Shown here: piece after piece, positions 25,582-34,423 of the stretch
Layout: the number at the start of each line of letters is the position of its first letter
Numbering within the stretch: the stretch's first letter is position 1
From: Spirochaetales bacterium
GTDB lineage: Bacteria > Spirochaetota > Spirochaetia > SZUA-6 > DRHE01
Length of the DNA: 62,591 nt
Assembly (NCBI GenBank): GCA_030604195.1
Contig: JAUVWI010000014.1
Span: forward strand, 1 to 62,591
Direction: 5' to 3'
Position numbers and translations under genes: made by a program
Notes under the pieces: generated by a model
Database searches by the model: none
Seen by the model: only the letters and a program-made list of their open reading frames with translations
Told to the model about the DNA's origin: nothing

Positions 25582-25614
25582 GGAGCCCGCTGTAAATGCG
25601 GGCTCCTTTTTTTT
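25582..25614 (+). terminator. rho-independent terminator/attenuator inside the BMP operon
   Basis: GGAGCCCGC (25582-25590) and GCGGGCTCC (25598-25606) form a perfect 9-bp stem with a 7-base loop, followed by eight Ts. It lies 26 bp after the receptor gene and about 77 bp before the ATPase gene, so read-through probably sets the receptor-to-transporter ratio. Confidence 0.95.
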
Positions 25615-25690
25615 AATATACTGCAGGGCTTTGCACCTGCGGCATTGCAAAAGGCTTTTTAGTCTAGTAAAGTGCTTCCTGGAGACTTTA

Positions 25691-27202
25691 TTGAAAAAGA
25701 TTGAGAAACTTGAGATGGTGGGAATCTCCAAACACTTTCATACCACCCGGGCAAATCATAATGTGAGCTTCAGTATTGAATCCGGCGAGATAGTGGGCCT
25801 GTTGGGTGAAAACGGCGCAGGCAAGACCACGCTTATGAATATCCTCTACAGTCTTATTCAGGCAGACCAGGGGGAGATCAGGATCAATGGAGAGACGGTC
25901 CGCCTTCATTCTCCCAGGGATGCGATCCAGAGGGGCATAGGCATGGTACATCAACATTTCATGCTTGTAGAGAATCATACTGTTGCCGAAAATATTGCCC
26001 TGGGTTTTGAAGGGGCGCCCTTCTTCTATCCTGCCAGGTACGTGGCAAAAAAAATAGAAGATTTCAGCCGTAGATATGGACTAAAAGTTAATACCCAGGA
26101 GAAGATATGGCAGCTCTCCGCCGGGGAGCAGCAGCGTGTTGAGATCGTGATGGCTCTCTTAAGGGGAGCCGACCTGCTTATCCTGGACGAACCTACCTCG
26201 GTCCTGACCCCTCAGGAATCGGAGGAACTGTTTTCCATACTCCGCCGAATGGCCGGTGAGGGCCATTCCGTAGTCTTTATCAGCCATAAATTAGAGGAGG
26301 TTCTCTCGATCTGTGACCGGGTTTTAGTTCTCAGGAACGGCGAGGTCGTGGGGGCTTCTTCTGTGGAAGATATTGATAAGAGGAAGCTTGCAAGAATGAT
26401 GGTGGGCAGGGATATCATTTTTAATTTAGAAAAGGAGCATATCGAGCGGGGACCACTCATTTTAGAGGTTAAGGGGCTGACAGTTCCCGGAGACCGTATA
26501 GAAAAGGCTGTTAAGGGAGTTTCTTTCAAGATATATCAAAATGAGATATTCGGTATAGCCGGTGTTTCCGGCAATGGCCAGCATGAGCTAATAGAAGCAA
26601 TAACGGGCTTAAGAAAGGCCTCCGGCGGCTCAATTCTCATTAACGGAAAAGAGATAATAAATACATCCGCCAGGGCGGTCTGCAACCAGGGTATATCACA
26701 TGTGCCAGAAGAAAGAATCAAATTCGGTATAGTGCCCAACCTCTCTATCTATGAAAATGCGGTTTTAAAGCAGCATCATAATAAACGCTTCTCTAAAACC
26801 CTGTTTCTCAACTATCAGTCTATTAAGAGCCATGCGGAGGGAATTGTCCGGGATTTTAGAATAACCGCGCCATCGATCAATACACCTGTTAAGAATCTCT
26901 CCGGCGGGAATATTCAAAAGCTCATCCTGGGTAGGGAAATCACCGATGAGCCCTCTCTCTTAGTTGCCGCGCATCCCACCTATGGGCTCGATGTGAGTGC
27001 TACGGAGTATATACGCACACAGCTTCTTAAGCGCCGGGGAAAGGGAGTGGCCGTACTGCTGGTTTCTGAAGACTTAGAGGAGATTTTTGAGCTCAGCGAT
27101 AGAATAGCAGTAATGTTTGAGGGAGAAATTATGGGAATCCTCACCGCCAGGACGGCTAATATTGAAGAGATCGGGCTTATGATGACGGGCTCAAGGTTAT
27201 GA
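25691..27202 (+). CDS. double-domain ATPase of a nucleoside-type ABC importer
   Basis: This cytoplasmic energiser has two ABC domains in one 503-residue chain, as in sugar/nucleoside importers (RbsA/YufO type). Domain 1 is canonical: Walker A GLLGENGAGKTT, signature LSAGEQQRVEI, Walker B LLILDEPTS. Domain 2 has a degenerate Walker A (IAGVSGNGQHELIEA, no GKS/T) but keeps LSGGNIQKLILGREI, the normal asymmetry of the family. I start it at TTG 25691, which has GGAG 6 bases before it. A TTG at 25631 is open too but has no ribosome site. Its end overlaps the first permease by four bases. Confidence 0.93.
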   Translation: MKKIEKLEMVGISKHFHTTRANHNVSFSIESGEIVGLLGENGAGKTTLMNILYSLIQADQGEIRINGETVRLHSPRDAIQRGIGMVHQHFMLVENHTVAENIALGFEGAPFFYPARYVAKKIEDFSRRYGLKVNTQEKIWQLSAGEQQRVEIVMALLRGADLLILDEPTSVLTPQESEELFSILRRMAGEGHSVVFISHKLEEVLSICDRVLVLRNGEVVGASSVEDIDKRKLARMMVGRDIIFNLEKEHIERGPLILEVKGLTVPGDRIEKAVKGVSFKIYQNEIFGIAGVSGNGQHELIEAITGLRKASGGSILINGKEIINTSARAVCNQGISHVPEERIKFGIVPNLSIYENAVLKQHHNKRFSKTLFLNYQSIKSHAEGIVRDFRITAPSINTPVKNLSGGNIQKLILGREITDEPSLLVAAHPTYGLDVSATEYIRTQLLKRRGKGVAVLLVSEDLEEIFELSDRIAVMFEGEIMGILTARTANIEEIGLMMTGSRL

Positions 27203-28284
27203 AGTTACATATCCGGATTGATAGACGCCTTGATGCGCTCCCCTCACTACAGATCAAGGTCCTCATTCTTTCGCTTATAGCCGGTTTTTTCGCAGTAGGC
27301 ATAGTGTTCGCCGCAAGCAGGGTTAATCCCTTCCTGGCGCTCTGGAAAATCATCTCCGGGTCCTTTGGAAGTATTTACGGTATCAAGGAAACCATCACCA
27401 AGGCCATTCCGCTTATCCTGATAGGCTCCGGCCTAACCCTGGCATTCCGTACCCGTTTCTGGAATATCGGGGCCGAGAGCCAGCTTCTCATGGGAGCTAT
27501 CTGTGCTACCTGGATAGCCCTTAACTGGGGACCACGGCTTCCGGGAGCGATCATAATTCCTGCGATGTTTCTGGCAGGATTCATAGGCGGTGCTGTGTGG
27601 GCGTTTTTTCCGGCACTGCTCAAGGTGAGATTTGGTATCAATGAAGTGATCTCAACCCTTATGCTCAATTACGTGGCCGCAGAGCTGCTCACATTGCTTA
27701 TCATAGGACCATGGAAAGGCGCTACGCAGCAGGGATTCCCCTATACAGATGACTTCCCTGTTTCTGCAACGCTTCCCCTGCTGTCCGGATCAAGAATACA
27801 CTATATTACACTCATTATTGCCGTATTCGGTTCTATACTGCTTTTCATATTGGTCTATTCAACAAAATTCGGCTATGAGCTGCGTGTAATAGGAGAGAAT
27901 AAGGAGGCCGCCAGATATGCGGGTATTAATTTCATGCGGAACACCGTGATTATGATGCTTATCAGCGGCGGCATGGCCGGCTTAGCCGGGGTCGGGGAGG
28001 TGGCTGGAATCCATCATCATCTGACATATCCGCAGGCTATCTCATCAGGCTACGGATTTACAGCCATCATTGTGGCCTGGTTGGCCAAGCTTAATCCAAT
28101 AGCCGCCATTGTTTCCGCTCTGTTCTTTGCCGGAATTATGGTCGGTGGAGATGCAATACAGATATCCTTCGGCCTTCCTGCTGCCACGGTTAATGTTTTC
28201 AACGGCATCCTTCTTTTTTTCCTGATTATGGGAGATTTTTTCATCAGTCACAGGGTCATTTTAAACATTGAGAGGGGGAAATAG
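27199..28284 (+). CDS. nucleoside-type ABC importer permease 1
   Basis: This 361-residue inner-membrane permease of the BPD_transp_2 family (YufP-like) follows the ATPase with an ATGA overlap. It has about nine or ten helices and family features FWNIGAESQLLMGAI, RFGINEVISTLMLNYVA, ELRVIGENKEAARYAGIN, and MAGLAGVGEVAGIHH. With the next gene it should form the heterodimeric channel. The substrate is probably nucleosides, by similarity of the whole four-gene set to spirochaetal Pnr-type systems; this is inference from family and order. Confidence 0.92.
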   Translation: MKLHIRIDRRLDALPSLQIKVLILSLIAGFFAVGIVFAASRVNPFLALWKIISGSFGSIYGIKETITKAIPLILIGSGLTLAFRTRFWNIGAESQLLMGAICATWIALNWGPRLPGAIIIPAMFLAGFIGGAVWAFFPALLKVRFGINEVISTLMLNYVAAELLTLLIIGPWKGATQQGFPYTDDFPVSATLPLLSGSRIHYITLIIAVFGSILLFILVYSTKFGYELRVIGENKEAARYAGINFMRNTVIMMLISGGMAGLAGVGEVAGIHHHLTYPQAISSGYGFTAIIVAWLAKLNPIAAIVSALFFAGIMVGGDAIQISFGLPAATVNVFNGILLFFLIMGDFFISHRVILNIERGK

Positions 28285-28286
28285 CT

Positions 28287-29210
28287 TTGGGCTCCATATT
28301 AATCTCTGTGCTCAACCGTACCCTGATTGCAGGAACACCCCTGCTGCTGGGTACCCTGGGTGAAATCATTACCGAGCGCTCCGGCGTCCTGAACCTTGGG
28401 GTGGAGGGAATGATGGCCATCGGTGCAGTTGCCGGCTTTATAGTCACCATGACAACTGGCAGTCCATGGCTGGGTATGTTAGCCGCCATCATAGCGGGAA
28501 TCCTTATCTCGTCCATTCATGCCTTTGTATCCATAAGCCTTAAGGCTAACCAGGTAATTTCCGGTCTGGCGCTGACCATGCTTGGTTTGGGATCAAGCAG
28601 TCTGTTCGGCCGGCCTTTTATAGGAAGACCCCTGCCTGCGAAAATGGCAACTATCAGGATTCCGCTCCTTGCCGACATACCGGTAGTCGGTAAGATTCTC
28701 TTTGACCAGGATCCCTTCTTCTACCTCTCACTGATCCTGGGAGTGCTGTTCTGGATACTCCTTTCACGCACACGCTGGGGAATCGAGATTCGCTCCGTGG
28801 GAGAAAATCCGGCGGCTTCCGAGGCTCAAGGCATTAATGTATCCGCAGTACGGTATATTTGTGTGCTTATAGGCGGAGCTCTCAACGGAATGGCCGGGGC
28901 TCATCTATCCTTAGTCTACAGCAAATCATGGACCGAGGGTTTAACAGGCGGCCGAGGATGGATTGTCATTGCCCTGACAATCTTCGCCCTGTGGAATCCC
29001 TTAAGGGCTTTTCTGGGCGCCTTCCTCTTTGGCTGTATTTTTGTGCTTCAGTATATGCTGCAGCCAATTGGTATTCCACCTAATTTGCTTGGCATGATGC
29101 CATATCTGGCAACCCTGGCTGTGCTATTTGCCGGCGGGTTAAAAAAGGGCCACCGGCATCTGCATGCGCCGGCTATGCTGGCTGAGCCTTATACCAAAGG
29201 CGATAAATAA
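28287..29210 (+). CDS. nucleoside-type ABC importer permease 2
   Basis: This is the second permease (307 residues, YufQ-like), starting at TTG two bases after the first permease. Diagnostic segments are TERSGVLNLGVEGMMAIGAV, KANQVISGLALTMLGLG, GIEIRSVGENPAASEAQGIN and a glycine-rich GRGWIVIALTIFALWNP. It completes the receptor-ATPase-permease-permease cassette. Downstream, TTTTAAGAGGCTT is repeated at 29236-29248 and 29251-29263, and the next 220 bp to the AbiE operator contain no gene. Confidence 0.92.
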   Translation: MGSILISVLNRTLIAGTPLLLGTLGEIITERSGVLNLGVEGMMAIGAVAGFIVTMTTGSPWLGMLAAIIAGILISSIHAFVSISLKANQVISGLALTMLGLGSSSLFGRPFIGRPLPAKMATIRIPLLADIPVVGKILFDQDPFFYLSLILGVLFWILLSRTRWGIEIRSVGENPAASEAQGINVSAVRYICVLIGGALNGMAGAHLSLVYSKSWTEGLTGGRGWIVIALTIFALWNPLRAFLGAFLFGCIFVLQYMLQPIGIPPNLLGMMPYLATLAVLFAGGLKKGHRHLHAPAMLAEPYTKGDK

Positions 29211-29478
29211 GAATGGCTTAAAAAGCTACATCTCTTTTTAAGAGGCTTTCTTTTAAGAGGCTTCGCCTTTTATGTAGATTTACTGGAGGCAGCGAGGCTG
29301 CTTCACTGCAACTTGGGGATATAGATGAAACCAGGCAAATGATACTAATCCATTGGGAGAAAAGAAGAAAAGGTCGTTACACTATACTCTCAGATCGGTC
29401 TCTATGGCTGCCGAATCTGTGGTGTTGCCTGTCCAGCACAAATATCAATTATTTCTATAACTCTCTTAAAAATAACTA

Positions 29479-29535
29479 CTGACAAAACCGTATAAATTAT
29501 ATACACTTATTAACAAGTGACAAGAATTTATACGG
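29479..29535 (+). promoter_or_regulatory. AbiE promoter overlapped by a 48-bp interrupted palindrome
   Basis: CCGTATAAATT (29488-29498) and AATTTATACGG (29525-29535) are perfect 11-bp inverted arms. Inside them, CACTT (29504-29508) and AAGTG (29515-29519) share exactly the same centre. A promoter fits across it: CTGACA (29479-29484), 17 bases, TACACT (29502-29507). The right arm reaches into the ribosome site (GGAGG). AbiEi-type antitoxins are known to repress their own operon by binding inverted repeats, so this is the likely operator. Confidence 0.7.
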
Positions 29536-29542
29536 AGGAAGT

Positions 29543-30145
29543 ATGCCGGCAAAAGCCAAAGCACTTATAGCCTTTTTTAAAACCCATGGTGGAATACTTC
29601 GCTTTTCAGCTATTCTAAAGGCCGGCTTTCATCCTGATTCGCTTATAGCGATCGAAAGGGAAGGCGCGGTTGAAAAAATTGGCCAGGGGCTTTATCGTCT
29701 TATAAAATATTCTATTGAGTCCTATCCAGACCTTGTGACTGTTTCGGTTCAAACGCCTAGAGGGGTAATTTGTCTTCTGTCCGCACTTGCTTTCCACGAA
29801 GCGACAAACGAGATTCCAAAGCATGTTGATATTGCTATTCCAAGACGCACCCATGCAAATTGGATCAAGTACCCCCCCGTCAAGTTCTATCAATTTGCTC
29901 CTTCAACATGGGAAGCTGGAATAATAACCCATAAAATTGAAGGTCATAAGGTTAGAATTTATAACCTTGCAAAAACAATTGCCGATTGTTTTAAATTTAG
30001 AAATAGAATAGGTGCAAATGTTGCCAGAGATGCGCTTAAGATAGCGGTTACCGAGAAGGGTGTAGCTCCTCAAGATATTATGAAGTACGCAAAGATTTGC
30101 CGCGTAAGTAAAATTGTTCAGCCAATACTGGAAACAATGATATGA
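29543..30145 (+). CDS. abiEi: AbiEi-type antitoxin/transcriptional repressor
   Basis: AbiEi is the antitoxin of the type IV AbiE toxin-antitoxin phage-defence system. The 200 residues have the N-terminal winged-helix (LIAFFKTHGGILRFSAILKA, then EKIGQGLYRL). The C-terminal AbiEi domain follows: VICLLSALAFHEATNEIP, the WIKYPPVKFYQF region, the IYNLAKTIADCFKFRNRIG motif and the helical tail. It appears intact and full length. The ATG lies 7 bases after the palindromic operator. Its stop overlaps the toxin ATG (ATGA), but the toxin is cut short, leaving this antitoxin without its partner in the window. Confidence 0.9.
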   Translation: MPAKAKALIAFFKTHGGILRFSAILKAGFHPDSLIAIEREGAVEKIGQGLYRLIKYSIESYPDLVTVSVQTPRGVICLLSALAFHEATNEIPKHVDIAIPRRTHANWIKYPPVKFYQFAPSTWEAGIITHKIEGHKVRIYNLAKTIADCFKFRNRIGANVARDALKIAVTEKGVAPQDIMKYAKICRVSKIVQPILETMI

Positions 30146-30243
30146 AGAAGGATATTAAAAACATGGAAGCTTCCATTAAGGCTCAGCTTCAGAATAGAGC
30201 AAAAGAAACAAATCGTCCATTTGCCGAAGTTCTCCAATATTGA
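30142..30243 (+). pseudogene. abiEii: truncated AbiEii toxin (first 33 codons)
   Basis: The reading MKKDIKNMEASIKAQLQNRA...NRPFAEVLQY is the recognisable N-terminus of an AbiEii nucleotidyltransferase toxin, in its proper place overlapping the antitoxin stop. It stops at TGA 30241-30243, just before the nucleotidyltransferase domain would begin. The following sequence belongs to HsdM in another frame, so a deletion joined the two genes. No toxic activity can remain. Confidence 0.8.
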
Positions 30244-30748
30244 GGGTGGCGCTGGTGAGACAGTGCGTAAAAAACTACTTGCAACGACGGATCTACATAC
30301 TATCTTGCGCCTGCCTACAGGGATATTCTATAAGCCGGGTGTGAAAGCAAACGTTATTTTCTTTGACAACCGTCCGGCCAGTAAAGCGCATCAGACTAAG
30401 GAAGTATGGATTTACGATTTTAGAACAATTATGCATTTTACACTCAAAAAGAACACTCTTAAATTTGATGACCTAAAGGAATTTATTGCTTGCTACAATC
30501 CAGCCAACCGGCATAAGCGTAAAGAAACATGGTCGGATAAAAATATCGAAGAACGCTGGCGCAAGTTTTCATACAATGAAATCATTGCCAGGGATAAAAC
30601 AAGCCTCGACATCTTCTGGCTTAAGGATAAAAGTTTGACTGATCTCGACAATCTCCCTGATCCAGATGAGCTGGCAACAGAAATAATCGAAAACATCGAG
30701 GCCGGTCTTGAGAGCTTCAAGGGAATTATTGAGACGTTGAAGGGATAA
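30244..30748 (+). pseudogene. hsdM: C-terminal fragment of type I restriction methyltransferase
   Basis: The frame is open from before the junction. From EGGAGETVRKKLLATTDLHT it matches the C-terminal third of HsdM: ILRLPTGIFYKPGVKANVIFF, FDNRPASKAHQTKEVWIYD and the helical tail ending IEAGLESFKGIIETLKG. The catalytic N6-methyltransferase region (the NPPF part) is missing, as are hsdR and hsdS. It is therefore a remnant, joined at about 30230-30240 to the AbiEii stub. The 110 bp after it hold no gene I can identify. Confidence 0.8.
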
Positions 30749-30857
30749 GAAGGAAGGATGCAATGTTACTTCTTCAAAATTCCACTGTTCACGCATCCGC
30801 CCGACAATGACTTTTCAAAATCGCATAATTCCAGTGAATTATTTCCGGCTCAAATAG

Positions 30858-31833
30858 TTTTGTAGAGGGCAGGAGGAAACTGGACCGGTTAAATTAGCTA
30901 TTGCCGGCAGGGACGGCGGCTATGGCACTGCAATGCAGATGGCCGCAGACGAATATATGAAGATGCACCCTGATACCAGCTTCGATATTCTAAAGCTGCC
31001 GGGAGCCAGCCTCTATGAAAAAGTGGTGATTGATATGAAAAACAATGTCGGCACCTATGATGTCATCATGATCGATGATCCAATTGCCACTCAATTCCAG
31101 AAAGCCGGCTGGCTTGCCAACCTTGATGACTTTTATAAAAAGAAGGGTATGAGCCTTGATCCTGATCTGATCTCTACGGCAGTAAAGCTGGGCAGATACC
31201 CCTACACCGCCGGCGGCAGCCTCTATGCTCTGCCCCATGTAGGTAATGTTGAGCTCTTTGCCTATAGAAAAGATATTTTTAGCAAACTGGGCTTGAGCAA
31301 ACCGGCTAAATGGGACGATGTGCTTGTTGATGCAAGAAAGATCTCAGAATCCGAAAAAGATGTTTTCGGTGTTGTTTTCAGAGGTGAAAAGGGAAATCCC
31401 ATTGTAGCTGGTTTTCTTCCTATTTACTGGGCCTTTAGCGCTAAAGTGCTGGAGGGTAATGCACCGGCGCTTGATTCACCTGATCGGCGTTTGGCTTCTG
31501 GGTATTCCTGAAGCCTCAAAGAACCATGATACTGCTTTTGACTTCCTGCTCTATATAACGGGAAAGGAAATGCAGATTAAGATGGCTTCCGAAGCCGGTA
31601 TTGCGCCCACCAGGGACAGCGTTTACCCTGTGGCGGATCTTATCAGTAAATACCCATGGTACCCAACTCAGGCAGCCGCTCTAAAGAATGCTGTAGGCAG
31701 GCCGAGAACTACCAAGTGGGGCGAACTTGAGAATGTATTTGGAACCTATCTGCAGCTTGCCCTTATCGGCTCCAGCAGTGCTGAAGAGGCGCTCAAAGAG
31801 GCAAATGCCAGGATGAAGGAAATCCTGGAGTAG
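30858..31833 (+). pseudogene. sugar ABC transporter solute-binding protein, internally deleted
   Basis: This is a family 1 extracellular solute-binding protein. The frame opens at FCRGQEETGPVKLAIAGRDG, which looks like the end of a lipoprotein signal, but the rest of the signal is replaced by a TAG at 30855. The N-lobe is good (FDILKLPGASLYEKVVIDMK, SLYALPHVGNVELFAYRKD). After GNAPALDSP near 31485 the frame breaks, and the gene resumes in another frame at GVWLLGIPEASKNHDTAFDF through to 31833. The hinge and much of the C-lobe, perhaps 120-150 residues judged by family length, are missing. The permease genes downstream are intact. Confidence 0.82.
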
Positions 31834-31863
31834 GGATGAAGTAATTTTTATAATATTAATTGC

Positions 31864-31926
31864 GGCAGCTTCCTTTATTACTGTTACTGGCAAAGCATAA
31901 GCAGCAGGAAGCTGCCCTTCCTTTTT
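31864..31926 (+). terminator. long stem-loop between binding-protein and permease genes
   Basis: GGCAGCTTCCT (31864-31874) pairs perfectly with AGGAAGCTGCC (31906-31916), and the 3' arm is followed by CTTCCTTTTT. It would act as a partial terminator or mRNA-stabilising hairpin after the receptor gene, as is common in sugar ABC operons. Confidence 0.65.
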
Positions 31927-31948
31927 AAAAACTGACAGGCAGCAGACT

Positions 31949-32827
31949 ATGATAAGCAAAGGCATCAAGAATAAGAGCTTCTACTATATAATTTTTCTAC
32001 CCGCAGTAATTGTTATTCTCTTTCTAACGGTTTATCCCATATTCGATGTCTTCTCCCTTTCATTCTATAAGTATAACTATTTGTCCGACAGTAAAACTTT
32101 TTTCGGCTTCAAAAACTTTGTACGAATTTTTAACGACCGGACCTTTCAGAGGTCTTTTACCAACACCCTGATATTCTCGACCCTGGCAACCTTCTCTGAA
32201 ACAGCTATCGGTATTTTTCTGGCACTGCTCTTTTACGGCTATTTCAAGGGAAAGCGCGTTTTTATGATCATGGTGATTTTCCCAATGATGATATCAACCA
32301 TGGTTATCTGCGCTGTCTGGAAAACACTTTATCATTACGATATCGGCCTATTGAACTATCTGCTGAAATTGATCGGTCTAAAGCCCTTTGGCTGGCTGAT
32401 CAATCAGAATGTTGCACTGCTCTCAATAGTACTGGTCGATATCTGGCAGTGGTCGCCATTCGCCTTTATTATCATTCAGGCAGGGTTGAATTCAATTCCC
32501 AAAGAGGTGTTTGAAGCAGCCAGTATAGATGGAGCCAATTATCGTAAAACCCTGCTCTATATAACCTTTCCCATACTCTTCAGCCAGATCATGCTTGTAG
32601 TTCTATTAAGAACAATAGACACCTTCAGAATATTCGGCAAGGTATACGCACTGACTCAAGGAGGTCCGGGAAATGCAACCGAGACCCTCTCTTACTACGT
32701 GTACCGTGAGGGCTTTACCTATTTCAACCTGGGCAGGGCTTCCACCGCCTCTGTATATATTCTGCTGGTTATTGGTGTTATCGCTTTCTTCTATATCCGG
32801 AATATCTTGAGAGAGGAAAATTCATGA
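31949..32827 (+). CDS. sugar ABC transporter permease (MalF/UgpA type)
   Basis: The 292 residues give six membrane helices and the cytoplasmic EAA loop EVFEAASIDGANYRKTLLYI, which contacts the ATPase. The conserved TQGGPGNATETLSYYVYREG segment follows. The next permease overlaps as ATGA. No ATPase gene is present; such permeases often share a genome-wide MsiK/UgpC-type ATPase. The cognate binding protein upstream is broken, so the transporter may be non-functional or served by another receptor. Confidence 0.92.
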   Translation: MISKGIKNKSFYYIIFLPAVIVILFLTVYPIFDVFSLSFYKYNYLSDSKTFFGFKNFVRIFNDRTFQRSFTNTLIFSTLATFSETAIGIFLALLFYGYFKGKRVFMIMVIFPMMISTMVICAVWKTLYHYDIGLLNYLLKLIGLKPFGWLINQNVALLSIVLVDIWQWSPFAFIIIQAGLNSIPKEVFEAASIDGANYRKTLLYITFPILFSQIMLVVLLRTIDTFRIFGKVYALTQGGPGNATETLSYYVYREGFTYFNLGRASTASVYILLVIGVIAFFYIRNILREENS

Positions 32828-33648
32828 CCGGAACTTCAATGGAGCGGAAGGGCGTTTTATTCTGGATTCTGCTGGCAGTGATTTTGGTTCTGGTATTGTT
32901 CCCGGTCTACTGGATAGCTATTACCTCACTTAAAAGACCTGTAGAAAATATCCTGCCAACGCCGACTTTCTTCCCCAGGGTAATATCATTTGCCAATTAC
33001 GCAAATGTGTTAAAAGGGGGATTCTTCGGCAATCTTTATAACAGTCTTTTTGTGGCCACCCTCTCAACCCTGATCTCCCTCTCCCTGGCTTTTTTGGCCT
33101 CTTATGCCCTGGTACGCTTCAAGTTCCCTTTTAAACTGAACTATATCTTTCTTATCTGGGTATTAATTGTAAAGATCCTGCCACCGATTGTTCTGGCAAT
33201 TCCCCTCTTCACCCGCGCTCACCTGATAAACAGACTTATCGGCCTTGTCGGAGTTTACCAGGTTTATACCCTTCCCTATTGTATATGGATGCTTTTCGGC
33301 TTTCTAAGATCAATACCCATAGAATATGAACAAGCTGCCGAATTTGACGGCGCATCGAAATTCAAAACCTTAACCGCTATAGTTTTGCCTCTTGCAGGCG
33401 GCGGATTGGTTGCAACCGCCATTTTCAGTGTGATTGTTGCCTGGGATGAATTCCTTTTTGCCCTGTTATTCATTCGCAATCCCGGATTATTAACCCTGCC
33501 CCTGCGCATAGTAAATTTTATCACTGAATATGAAACTCTATGGGGCGAGCTGATGAGTATCGGGCTTATGGCAACTTTACCGGTATTGTTCTTCTCAAGC
33601 TATGTTTACAAACACATGACCAGAGGCTTTTCTTTAAGCCTTAAGTGA
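32824..33648 (+). CDS. sugar ABC transporter permease (MalG/UgpE type)
   Basis: This 274-residue partner permease has six helices with FPVYWIAITSLKRPVENILP at the start, the EAA loop EYEQAAEFDGASKFKTLTAI, and VIVAWDEFLFALLFIRNP. It has an ATGA overlap with the MalF-type gene. An MBL-fold hydrolase begins 25 bp downstream and may be in the same operon. A truncated sugar epimerase at 39.5 kb may be a displaced part of the same catabolic cluster; that is speculative. Confidence 0.92.
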   Translation: MTGTSMERKGVLFWILLAVILVLVLFPVYWIAITSLKRPVENILPTPTFFPRVISFANYANVLKGGFFGNLYNSLFVATLSTLISLSLAFLASYALVRFKFPFKLNYIFLIWVLIVKILPPIVLAIPLFTRAHLINRLIGLVGVYQVYTLPYCIWMLFGFLRSIPIEYEQAAEFDGASKFKTLTAIVLPLAGGGLVATAIFSVIVAWDEFLFALLFIRNPGLLTLPLRIVNFITEYETLWGELMSIGLMATLPVLFFSSYVYKHMTRGFSLSLK

Positions 33649-33673
33649 GTGAGGGAAAAGAGGCATTTTCAAC

Positions 33674-34423
33674 ATGGAAACAGTATTCCTGGGAACTTAC
33701 GGCGCTATTCCCGCCGCTGAAAGCGGCAATACCTCTTTACTTATCGCAACCGGTAAAGGCCTGATATTAGTCGACACTTCAGGCAACCCACTGCAAAGCA
33801 TCCTCCGCGCCGGCAAGAACCCGGACAACCTTGATGTTGTAATTTTAACCCATGCCCACGTGGATCATTTATACGGCCTTCCCTCCCTAATCCATGGCTT
33901 ATATTGTATGGCAAGATCAAAGGCGCTGATCATTCTCTCAGATCCTTTTACCAGGAAAAAAGCGGAGCAATTGCTCATTAGTTTCGGCTTAAGTGGTGAA
34001 AAAATAAGATTCCCCCTGGATTTTAAAGAAACCTTGCAGAGTGATGCCTTTAAAATCAATCTTTTTCCCGGTTCTCATAGTATTCCTTCGAGTATGGTTA
34101 AAATAGCGGCAGATGCATCATCACTTCTGTATACCTCAGATACCAGCTCAATTGAAAAGATATGCCGGGCTTCTGTGGGCTGCAGTATCCTGATCCACGA
34201 AGCTTCAGGAGCGAATATTAATATAAAGAAGCTTATAAAGGATGGTCATAGCTCAGCATACCAGGCCGGCCGGAATGCAGCCTGTTCCGGTGTTAAACAG
34301 CTTTTCCTCTGCCATTTCAGCGCTTCTGAAAGCGCTTCACCGGAGAGCATGAAAAGCGAGGCCGGGCTTTCATTCAAGGGTGAAATTATTATACCTGAAC
34401 CTCTTAAATGGTATTCAGTGTAA
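33674..34423 (+). CDS. MBL-fold (RNase Z-like) metal-dependent hydrolase
   Basis: This is a metallo-beta-lactamase-fold protein of 249 residues. METVFLGTYGAIPAAESGNT is the usual N-terminus. The metal site is THAHVDHLYGLP (HxHxDH), followed by FPGSHSIPSS (His), LLYTSDTSS (bridging Asp) and a late LCHFS (His). The layout resembles RNase Z/arylsulfatase-type enzymes, but the RNase Z exosite arm is absent, so tRNA processing is not assured. It sits 25 bp after the sugar permeases. Confidence 0.85.
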   Translation: METVFLGTYGAIPAAESGNTSLLIATGKGLILVDTSGNPLQSILRAGKNPDNLDVVILTHAHVDHLYGLPSLIHGLYCMARSKALIILSDPFTRKKAEQLLISFGLSGEKIRFPLDFKETLQSDAFKINLFPGSHSIPSSMVKIAADASSLLYTSDTSSIEKICRASVGCSILIHEASGANINIKKLIKDGHSSAYQAGRNAACSGVKQLFLCHFSASESASPESMKSEAGLSFKGEIIIPEPLKWYSV

